From positions 72,501-112,251 of the forward strand of contig JAUCBJ010008691.1 of the NCBI GenBank assembly GCA_032718475.1: a stretch of 39,751 nt of DNA. Reading direction: 5' to 3'. Numbering within the stretch: position 1 is the first letter of the stretch; each line of letters begins with the position of its first letter. The DNA is from Nemertoderma westbladi. Lineage: Eukaryota > Xenacoelomorpha > Nemertodermatida > Nemertodermatidae. The position numbers and the translations under genes are program-made. The notes beneath the pieces are model-generated. The model was given only the letters and a program-made list of their open reading frames with translations, made no database searches and was not told the origin of the DNA. Shown here piece after piece: positions 11,001-18,024 of this stretch.

Positions 11001-11238
11001 ACGGGTAAAGTTCGTTGAAGGTTTGGCGCAAACTTTCGATTCTTTCGTTCAATGCGTTTTGCCTTCTCTTTAATACATTCGAGTCATATTTAGTTCTCGC
11101 GAGTTTCGCTGTACTTTCCGATAATTCTTTTATACCAAATATAGTATAATCCTTGGCTCCAAATCTTTCGAATGGCGCTGCTGCCTCCTCTTGGATATCA
11201 TATCCCCATCTCGGCTCTCCTTGTATCCCTTTCTCCAT
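8035..11238 (-). CDS. ORF3: 1067-residue zinc-knuckle protein of unknown family, downstream of BEL pol
   Basis: An ATG at 11238-11236 opens a continuous frame to the TGA at 8037-8035. The N-terminal 130 residues are charged and probably helical. A CxxC pair (QCGSC) lies near residue 155. The middle, about 330-800, is mixed globular sequence that I cannot assign. Three zinc knuckles lie close together near the C-terminus: CX2CX4HX4C at about 866-879, CX2CX5HX4C at 891-905 and CX2CX4HX4C at 912-925. About 140 further residues follow. There is no signal peptide, no long hydrophobic segment and no furin-like site, so it is not an envelope protein despite its env-like position after pol. The pol-ORF3 gap is 658 nt. 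The C-terminal 390 residues align with the plus-strand relic at 24885-25942, with identical spacing between the last two knuckles. Likely role: an RNA- or DNA-binding accessory protein, inferred from the knuckles. Its mRNA is probably spliced or separately initiated; no signal is evident. Confidence 0.9.
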   Translation of the reverse strand: MEKGIQGEPRWGYDIQEEAAAPFERFGAKDYTIFGIKELSESTAKLARTKYDSNVLKRRQNALNERIESLRQTFNELYPYDALCDTGDISEDPDTEISRLYHTMQYLKAHEPMPAVRDEFDGMHLYRRTRGDDRETKEAFSVYKLYYQCGSCMREQRNAIPMRLNKENPEPILARCSNHQQLRYQEGGYPLSNPYHSFAMTGPKAGETVIYPPKVVEPDVFELTLDEANQSTREKKEALSLYRAYKAFEKGEMEEWGGRLASLPCHWTSHDQTSAKEMTPEVFESINFAQNVIQRLQIASPERPREMQPYSTSTTKPLSTTLNFPISIPVRQDTTYEIPIVDHPEIISNLEFLPAVVFSDMSKIYDLRRHITQKVVNNVPPHIQDFKELDRAGADIAPSNLKGYLTKTIRLWIGIGTFESDTDIAADWRGKVIRFDEDKDIEKIWQPSEELLDEWTRTFRSFQENGYMFYDNEGGSHQQSLTSKTIQIRAADGVLHVFSRQRSDKRMPIPPANTKRHHLITDIVKKMDQACNIDARMLPKMVRNMILDKTVVKVGSGVREDLISDFAGMTDSDDRLPTPYVDTRPLILWSIEQGYFREYNTQKTGTGYISYLLFNWDYKEGKRNKYIETYGEGDTPDMSEFESQLKWRGCVYWAITSPPRAVLQYYLAIESSVNVCLIADIVSRTLKRHPLCLGEDHTFYMEGRIRTDVFRRFLEPFYNSDAQCNAFTRAGFSIFRDVYLRCAGSLIERPSMFTLLPYEGERIVEITDESRQTRAPIGHLGDDFNVTTTIADDPLEELLEIERNLPKKSQTEIRQLEATDAIVCIQPSETYQPIDPDDYDYSVGGSARPIGDLIYERVWYPANTMCSKCGVAGHHMAKCSGKHITTTQLICGWCGDQGSHTFYTCWRFMAQCTYCNIKGHRASECQLRDIPYEHESVKLVRKLFDEWEDLADEHVSAQRRRFPMRAHLGFWAVNPQTMMSEGYISAMPQYDELIEVVDILPHDSGFRVVREYLLQIHPDNKNTWNFQKVVNRITYGEFDRFRTEKRNKGAWLTVAWAYRAAFYHKRI
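10451..10467 (-). repeat. Dispersed 17-bp motif inside ORF3
   Basis: Plus strand AGGCTCGCGAGTCTTCC, identical to the copies at 6962 and 20850. Here it is translated in the frame that gives GRLASLP. The gag copies are read in another frame. Confidence 0.8.
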
Positions 11239-11896
11239 AATTAGGGTGTAGTTACATAATCATTACTACTAGAGGGAATACAACAGAGTTTGTAGTTAGT
11301 TGTGAGGAGACGTGAGAGTTTCGTCTGCCCTTTGGGCTCGACAACGCTCTAACCTCCTACCCATAGCCTAAGATCTAGGGTTTCTTTAATGACACGCTGC
11401 TTCTTATCTAAAATTTTTTGCCGAAGTAAAAACGAATTTGGGCTAAACTGGCCGTGAGTCTAAAATACTCACTTTTTGATCCCAAACTATTATCAGAAAA
11501 TAAGCAATCAAGAATTAGTAATAAATATAGGGGAGTCTATTTTGACGTAACTTATTGAAACAAGACCGTGTAAAATTTAATTAAAATTTTAAGAAAGGCT
11601 CGCAAGTCTTCCTCTCTTGTTTCTCTAATTTTAAGTTCCACCCGACTGTACCCTGAAATCTATTCACTGGAGAAAATTTTAAAAATTTTTCAAATCCAAA
11701 TGGATTGTCTAAAATTTCGAAAATGTCTCAATATTGTGAGTTCCAAGTAGAATTCCATTTCTTATACCTACAAATCCCGCTCCTATGTGACACATAAGGG
11801 TACTACCCTCAATGTTCACATATAAAGACAATGGAATTCTACCGCTGTCCTTACTACGGTGTACAGGTACGTGGAAATCTATTTGTAAACTCCTAA
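11239..11896 (-). other. Gap between pol and ORF3
   Basis: AT-rich non-coding sequence. It holds one copy of the 17-bp motif at 11596-11612 with the extended context aagaaaggct...tctcttg. That extended form is nearly identical to the copy inside pol at 14112. No promoter or splice site is convincing. Confidence 0.6.
11596..11612 (-). repeat. Dispersed 17-bp motif in the pol-ORF3 gap
   Basis: Plus strand AGGCTCGCAAGTCTTCC. It shares at least eight extra flanking bases on the right (tctcttg) with the copy in pol at 14112-14128. Confidence 0.8.
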
Positions 11897-14800
11897 TTAT
11901 TTACTAGTATTAGGTGGAGATTTGTAGTCTCCAGACTCGTTACGAGTCTCTTCAAGAAGTACGAGACGTTGAGTCGGTCTGTCTACTGTACGACCGTCAA
12001 TTGTCCGTACTGTCACAGTTCTTGTCACTCCATCCATAGATGGATGTGTGGCTAAAATGACACCTGTTATCCAGAAGCGTCTTTTTAGATTCACTTCTGC
12101 CAACAGCACGTGATCTCCCGGCTTTAATGCGCGGGTGTTATTGTACCAAGTTGTTCTGGCAGAAATAGAGGGCAAATAATGGTTTTGCCATATTTCCCAG
12201 AATTTGTTAGCCAGTAGTTGCGTGATTTTCCACGCTTTTCTACCGTAACTATCGCCTTCCATTGGAATGGAAATCGGCGTCAAAGTGGTCGGTGCCTGCA
12301 TAAGCAGGTGTGCTGGTGTTAAAGCAAACTGAGATTGTTTGTCATCGGGTACTAATACTATTGGTCTAGTATTTAGTATTGCCTCGATTTCAACAAACAA
12401 TGTTGTCAGTTGGTCGTCTGTTAATATGTGGTTTACTGGAATGACCTTTGCCATGGCTGTCTTTATAGATCTAATCAGTCTCTCCCAGACTCCGCCTCTC
12501 CAAGGACTATCTGGAGGATTGAACTTCCAAACAATCTTGTGAGGTTGCAGTTCGTTTGAGATTTGATCATGATCTAATTTCTTAAAGGCTCTAGCAATCT
12601 CATTCCGAGCACCAACAAAGTTTGTCCCTTGGTCTGAGTACAAGCATTTTACTAGTCCGCGTCTAGCGATAAATCGCCGCAGTGCTAGTATAAACGCGTT
12701 GGTGGAAAGATCCATCACACGTTCAATGTGAACTGCCCTACTGGACATACATGTGAAAATCAGTCCCCAGCGTTTTACTAGTATACGTCCACGTTTAGTA
12801 TGTATGGGACCAAAGCAATCAATTCCAGTCTCTGTAAAAGGTGGTCTGAATGCTTGAAGTCGTGCTTGTGGTAGTTCACTCATTTCTTGGGTACCTATTC
12901 TAGAATGTACCTTTTTACAAATAATACACGTACGTGTCACTGAACTTAATGCTTTACTGGGTCTAATTAATACAAATCTAGTACGTAAGTAGGAAAGACA
13001 GTGGTGTCTTCCAGCGTGTTTCAGATGTAAATGTGCGTCCAGTATCATTGCACGTTGTAGTTCGTGATGTTGCGGTATTATTATTGGGTACCTAAAGTTC
13101 GTGTTAAAGTCAATGTTTTGAAGCCGAGATTTATGACAAATTAAGCCATTATAAATTATCGGACTCCAACTCAGTATTGGTGACGACTTGATTGGTTGAC
13201 CTTGACTTATAGATGTGAATTCGCGCTGGAAATATCGCAGTTGGTAATGGCGAATTAATTTAATCTCACACCTGTCAATCTCAGTCAATGTAAGTCGACG
13301 TGTAAAGTCTCGTTTGCCTTTAACGTATTGTACGAAACGTACAATCCACGCTAATTTTCGGCAAGCGTTTGACCAAGAGTCTGTTAAGTTTACAATACGG
13401 TCGACATGAGTATTTGTGACGTCATCAGGTAAGTCAATTGAGAATTTGGAAGGTTTTGAATTACTAGAAGGGCCCACGGGTCCGCCGGTAAGTATTCCCT
13501 TGTTGACTGTTGATCCGTCCGGGTCTACAAGTAATTTGTCCTTCTTTGTCTTCTTACCTTGATTGTCGGTACTTTGTAAGTCGATCGCTAATGGTGGTTT
13601 GAACTCTATGGGGTCAGCAGGTTTCGGTAAACTTATTTTCCTGCCGACATTAATCCCAGGTCTCACCGTAGGTTGTAGGTTCGGTATGTCTCTTGAGCGC
13701 AAAGTAACACCTGTATTTACATTAGCGTAGGTACTACCCACATCTGTAATACATGAGGTTTCACCGTGCTTATGGTTGCTCAAGTGTGTCAAAATTGGTA
13801 GTTTGTCAATACAAGGCCGCTCCAATAGGGAAACTGCGGCTTTATCGTTAGTCAATACATTACTAGTGTCTAGTCGACTGTCTAGTAGTGTGTCTGGCGA
13901 TACGTCTGGTAACGTATCTGGTTGTTTGTCAATACAAGGCCGCTCCAATAGAGAAACTGCGGCTTTACTGTTTGTCAGTGTGTTACTAGCGTCTGGTGGA
14001 ACATTTTGTGATATGTCTGGCAAAATGTCTGGTTGACTGTCTAGTAACGTGTCTGGTTGACCGTCTGGCGATATGTCTGGTTGACCGTCTGGCGATATGT
14101 CTGGTGTAGAAAGGCTCGCAAGTCTTCCTCTCTTGACCTTTGAAGTTATATCTTTCCATTTTGCCTTCGGTTTTTTCTTTAGTTTCGCCGCCGTCGTCCT
14201 TTTCTTTGTCTTCCCCTTTTTTGGTTTCTTGATTTCGGCGTCCTTAGGAATGGTGTTGGATTTGTTGTCGTATAACGGAGGCCAATCTTGTGTCGATTTC
14301 TGCAAGAACTGGGGTCCGTGTTGCCAAAACTCTTTGTTCTCCGGTTTACAGAATTCCTCAGGCATCATTCCTCGCGACGCAATATCAGCTGGGTTTTGTG
14401 GTCCTGGACAATGTCGCCAATCCTCTTTTATCGAACGGTCTAGAATCTCTGCGCGACGGTTAGCTACGAATGTCTTGAATTCGAGTGTGTCGTTGTTTAT
14501 GTAAAATAAAACCAACGTCGCGTCAGTCCAATAAAATATCTGTAAACTCGACTGTAGTTCTGTCTGTATGAGGTTTACGATGGTGGTTGACAGGGTCGCG
14601 GCTTGTAGCTCGGCTCGTGGTGTCGTCATATACTTAGTAGGCATGGTCTTAGCCTTGGAAGTAATGAGCGAAACATCGAACTCGTCTGATTCTACTTGTC
14701 TGCGCAAATACGCTGCCACACCAAAACCGTTGTCACTGGCGTCAGAAAAACAGTGTAGTTCTAAGTTGTCAGGAAATGTACTCTGTAATGGAAAGTAAAC

Positions 14801-17605
14801 CCTGGGTATGGAATAATCCTCTAACGAAGACAATTCCGCCTCCCAGGTCTTCCATAAGTCCACTTGATCTGATGAGATCGGCTCGTCCCACGTTAGTCCA
14901 TCCTTCCATATACTGCGCATATAAATGCGGGCTTGCAGTATCACTGGACTGATGAATCCTAACGGGTCGAACAATCGGCTCAACTTTGACAAGCATGATC
15001 TCTTGGTCAGTGTGTTTCCTTGACTGTCCAGTCTCACCTTCACTCGAAAGTTGTCTGTGTTTGGGTCCCAAAAGAGCCCCAACACCTTAGTCGTCGGTAG
15101 TGGTTCGAACTCTAGGTCTATGTCACCACCTCCACGCTCAGTAGTTCCGAATGAGTCAACTAATTCGGCACTGTTTGAGGCGAATTTGGTGAGGTTAAAA
15201 CCTCCGCCCGCCAAGCAGTCCCGTAATTGATGTGCTACTGTTGTAGCACGTTCTACTGTGTCGCAACTCTGTAATCCGTCATCAACGTAAAAGTCACGTT
15301 CTACAATTCTAATTATCTCTGGGTCATACAGATGTTTCTGATCTCTAGCGGCTTGCTTCAAGGCGTACATCGTACAATTTGGGCTGTCTCTGGCACCGAA
15401 AACGCGAACTTGCATTTGGTAAGTCGCTGGTGGTAGACTTAAGTCCCCTTCCGGATACCAGAGAAACCGCAAACTGTCTCTGTCTCGCTCTAACGCTTTC
15501 ACTTGGTGAAACATCGCTTCAACGTCGCAAGTAAAGGCTACTTGACGCTGACGGAAGCGCATAATCACCCCCATAAGATAATTATTCATGTTCGGTCCAT
15601 CCATCAACTCACTATTGAGGGACATTCCCTCAAACAGAGCCGCACAGTCATTGACTACGCGTACTTTATCTGGTTTGTCGGGATGTCTCACATAGTGATG
15701 TGGCAGGTAGTATGTCTGGTCGGTCACTCGCTCCGGGTTAGTCATTCGGATAGCGTATCCCTTCGTCAAATACGTCTCCATCTGAGTGTTATACTGCAGA
15801 TGGGCTTTCTCGTCCTTTAATAGACGTTGTCGGATTGAGTGTAGACGTCTTAAAGCCAGTGGGTAGTTATTTATAAGTTTAGGACTTTGGCTACGCCATA
15901 ACATCCCCACCTCGTAATGTCCGTCCTCCGTCTGTCGGATAGTATCCTCCATGATCTTTAGAGATTGTTTCTCCTGTTCCGACATACAAGGGTCGTAGCT
16001 ACCAGGTTCAGCTGTATCTTGTTCTAACCACCTGATAGTCTTCTCCGTTAATTCTTTGTCCAAGGCGGCTTGTTCCAACTGATGAATTTTCAACGCGTCA
16101 TCGTCGATATCGATGGGCACTGTTGAAGTTATTGGGGTAGGTAGACTCGCAAGCCTATCATCTGTCGTCGATGGAATCTCTAGCTGATTCGTCTTCCCCC
16201 CAAGTTCTAAACTCACCTTGTGGGTTAGCTGCTCCTTGTGACTTATCATACTAGTTACACGTCTGTCATGTTTTGTCGACTGTAGTGTAGTATGGTTCAC
16301 GTCGTGTGAAAAGGAATGGATTGAATTTGTAGTTAATAAACTACATGTACTCTGTACATCGTCTTCCTCGTCACTTACGTCTAGTGTGCGCACAGGCGCT
16401 CGAGTATACCACCCTATCGGCGTTCTGCAGGCGTATGCGTTTCCTGCTACAACTGCCGATGGTCTGGTTTCCCACACCTGGTGTAGGTTGAATTGGTCCG
16501 TCCCGATCAGCATTGCTACCGATCTATAATTGACAGGACATTCGGGTACACCAAGGTGTCTGAAATACTTACGGTCCTCCAGAGATTGTTCCGGCACTGG
16601 ACCTAGTAGGTTACTAAAGTCCTTCGTGGCCGCAAAGGTTAGATCTCTAAAGGGCAACAAAGACCTCTCCCTCTCGCTGTGTTGCGATTTTGGAAGAAGA
16701 GAGTCTAAGTCCAACTTAACTCGTGTCACTGGTATTGCACGCTGTCCGTGCATACTACTTACTGTATAACTGACGTGCTTACCTTGTCTAAGATCTGTTA
16801 CGACGTCAGCTATCTTTTCATCTACGTAACTGTGAGATGAGGCTGAGTCTAGAATCGCGTAAATCCTCTTACTCCCTTTTGTGCCAGTAACTTTAATCGG
16901 GATTACACTGAATCCCTTCAGTTGGTCAGTGGTCAGGAGCGCGATTGACGGTTGTTCGTCTCCATTTGAATATTCGTCGTCTTCTGATTCTTCGTCCGAC
17001 GATCCGGATTGTTCTGAAAAGCAATCCTCTATATGGGTCACGAAAGTCGGAGTCGTTTTCGATTCTCGTTTTCGGTAAGCCGCATCACATCTCGCTGCTG
17101 CTTCCGGGTGTTCCCTGGCGAAGCGTTTCGTCGGCGTGTGGCTGTCTGTGTGGAGCAGACCGTCGTGGTTGCGTCCACAGGATGGACAAGTGTCGGTATT
17201 TGGGCAATCCTTACGGACGTGTCCGTGTCGCGTACACCGCCAACAAGAGTCCAGTGGCCGTATCTGCAGCCGTCGTTCTTCTGAGTTCAACTCGCGAAAT
17301 TGTCGACAACCTCGTAACTTGTGACCAATATACCGCTTACCCAAATGTTCGCAGTATTGGCATCCGTTGAAGTCGGCGCTGAGTTGCTGTCTCGTCTGTT
17401 TCGTTCCAATGGGCGCAGATACTCTATTACCGTCTGAGAATTGTCGTGATTCCGTCGGTGTGGCGTAAGTGGCCGTCTTTGTGGATGTTGTCTGGGGTTT
17501 TTGTCGGTTGGAGGATGGCAGTGTGATCCCTTCTGCCACGATGTGCTGGTCGGTATAGTTAGATCGAGTTTCTACTACCGCCTCCCTGGATATTAAAAGG
17601 TACAC
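11897..17605 (-). CDS. pol: BEL/Pao pol polyprotein: zinc knuckle, protease, RT, RNase H, integrase
   Basis: This 1902-residue frame carries the complete BEL/Pao enzyme set. In order: a Cys/His cluster (C82, C85, H95, C100) and a CCHC knuckle (C121, C124, H129, C134); an aspartic protease with ILDSAS at D253, where the family more often has DSG; reverse transcriptase with D694 in TCDVEAMF and YVDD at 773-776; RNase H with D955, E999 and D1028; an integrase HHCC zinc domain (H1525, H1530, C1560, C1563); the integrase core with D1596, D1658 and E1708; and a DUF5641-type C-terminal domain. All catalytic residues are present. An unusual Lys-rich and then repetitive insert of about 280 residues separates RNase H from integrase. 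The frame opens at a GTG, not an ATG, and stays open upstream to about 17747 with DUF1759-like residues. Pol is therefore probably made as a gag-pol fusion through the candidate intron. Confidence 0.95.
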   Translation of the reverse strand: MYLLISREAVVETRSNYTDQHIVAEGITLPSSNRQKPQTTSTKTATYATPTESRQFSDGNRVSAPIGTKQTRQQLSADFNGCQYCEHLGKRYIGHKLRGCRQFRELNSEERRLQIRPLDSCWRCTRHGHVRKDCPNTDTCPSCGRNHDGLLHTDSHTPTKRFAREHPEAAARCDAAYRKRESKTTPTFVTHIEDCFSEQSGSSDEESEDDEYSNGDEQPSIALLTTDQLKGFSVIPIKVTGTKGSKRIYAILDSASSHSYVDEKIADVVTDLRQGKHVSYTVSSMHGQRAIPVTRVKLDLDSLLPKSQHSERERSLLPFRDLTFAATKDFSNLLGPVPEQSLEDRKYFRHLGVPECPVNYRSVAMLIGTDQFNLHQVWETRPSAVVAGNAYACRTPIGWYTRAPVRTLDVSDEEDDVQSTCSLLTTNSIHSFSHDVNHTTLQSTKHDRRVTSMISHKEQLTHKVSLELGGKTNQLEIPSTTDDRLASLPTPITSTVPIDIDDDALKIHQLEQAALDKELTEKTIRWLEQDTAEPGSYDPCMSEQEKQSLKIMEDTIRQTEDGHYEVGMLWRSQSPKLINNYPLALRRLHSIRQRLLKDEKAHLQYNTQMETYLTKGYAIRMTNPERVTDQTYYLPHHYVRHPDKPDKVRVVNDCAALFEGMSLNSELMDGPNMNNYLMGVIMRFRQRQVAFTCDVEAMFHQVKALERDRDSLRFLWYPEGDLSLPPATYQMQVRVFGARDSPNCTMYALKQAARDQKHLYDPEIIRIVERDFYVDDGLQSCDTVERATTVAHQLRDCLAGGGFNLTKFASNSAELVDSFGTTERGGGDIDLEFEPLPTTKVLGLFWDPNTDNFRVKVRLDSQGNTLTKRSCLSKLSRLFDPLGFISPVILQARIYMRSIWKDGLTWDEPISSDQVDLWKTWEAELSSLEDYSIPRVYFPLQSTFPDNLELHCFSDASDNGFGVAAYLRRQVESDEFDVSLITSKAKTMPTKYMTTPRAELQAATLSTTIVNLIQTELQSSLQIFYWTDATLVLFYINNDTLEFKTFVANRRAEILDRSIKEDWRHCPGPQNPADIASRGMMPEEFCKPENKEFWQHGPQFLQKSTQDWPPLYDNKSNTIPKDAEIKKPKKGKTKKRTTAAKLKKKPKAKWKDITSKVKRGRLASLSTPDISPDGQPDISPDGQPDTLLDSQPDILPDISQNVPPDASNTLTNSKAAVSLLERPCIDKQPDTLPDVSPDTLLDSRLDTSNVLTNDKAAVSLLERPCIDKLPILTHLSNHKHGETSCITDVGSTYANVNTGVTLRSRDIPNLQPTVRPGINVGRKISLPKPADPIEFKPPLAIDLQSTDNQGKKTKKDKLLVDPDGSTVNKGILTGGPVGPSSNSKPSKFSIDLPDDVTNTHVDRIVNLTDSWSNACRKLAWIVRFVQYVKGKRDFTRRLTLTEIDRCEIKLIRHYQLRYFQREFTSISQGQPIKSSPILSWSPIIYNGLICHKSRLQNIDFNTNFRYPIIIPQHHELQRAMILDAHLHLKHAGRHHCLSYLRTRFVLIRPSKALSSVTRTCIICKKVHSRIGTQEMSELPQARLQAFRPPFTETGIDCFGPIHTKRGRILVKRWGLIFTCMSSRAVHIERVMDLSTNAFILALRRFIARRGLVKCLYSDQGTNFVGARNEIARAFKKLDHDQISNELQPHKIVWKFNPPDSPWRGGVWERLIRSIKTAMAKVIPVNHILTDDQLTTLFVEIEAILNTRPIVLVPDDKQSQFALTPAHLLMQAPTTLTPISIPMEGDSYGRKAWKITQLLANKFWEIWQNHYLPSISARTTWYNNTRALKPGDHVLLAEVNLKRRFWITGVILATHPSMDGVTRTVTVRTIDGRTVDRPTQRLVLLEETRNESGDYKSPPNTSK
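13801..14046 (-). repeat. 123-bp tandem duplication inside pol
   Basis: Two copies start at about 13801 and 13924, a 41-codon period that keeps the frame. Each encodes a block containing KAAVSLLERPCIDK. Further short PDxxPD units follow to about 14100. The array lies in the non-enzymatic insert between RNase H and integrase. Confidence 0.85.
14112..14128 (-). repeat. Dispersed 17-bp motif inside pol
   Basis: Plus strand AGGCTCGCAAGTCTTCC, read in pol as GRLASLS at about residue 1160. A weaker version lies in pol at 16142-16158 (13 of 17 bases), giving DRLASLP, and another candidate is at 13470-13486 (13 of 17). Confidence 0.75.
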
Positions 17606-17726
17606 ATCTTCTAATTTTAGGAATCCTCCTCGCTCCTCTCGCTGGTATTCGACCTTCCTCCACTCCCGACGAAGTCGATGGTGGAGTCGTCCTATTATCT
17701 TTAATAGGACTGTAGGGGTATTTGTA

Positions 17727-18024
17727 CTGACATATATTTGGTGGCGGGAAATTTAAAATAAAAAATATACTTCTACCCTTTTACTACTGTACTACTGATT
17801 GTGGAATGGGTTTTATTTTCTGCGTTACTGGTACCGGTACCTGATCATAAATGTGTACTGACATATATTTGTCTGTGATCATATAATTATAAATATAATA
17901 ACATTTGTTTTTATTAATTAACTAATTATATATTGATACACAATTACTATATTATGTCGACCAGCGGCGAGGATTTATTGCTTGACTATGGAAATAACCC
18001 AACAGGTAGTGACGAATACGCTAC
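17727..18024 (-). other. Candidate 298-nt intron between gag and pol
   Basis: The gag frame stops at a TAG (18023-18021) in the middle of a DUF1759 domain, and the rest of that domain is recognisable in the pol frame upstream of 17605. A GT donor (AT/GTAGCG, intron from 18024) and a CAG acceptor (intron ending 17727) have compatible phases, and using them puts gag and pol in one frame. The acceptor region has T-rich stretches upstream. The word gtactgacatatattt occurs twice, at the acceptor (17724-17740) and about 130 bp upstream in the transcript (17855-17871). An alternative is a small insertion or a programmed frameshift elsewhere. Confidence 0.5.

Noticed and set aside
8035-11238. Env glycoprotein for ORF3
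   Set aside because: The position fits, but there is no signal peptide, membrane anchor or cleavage site, and three zinc knuckles indicate a nucleic-acid-binding protein.
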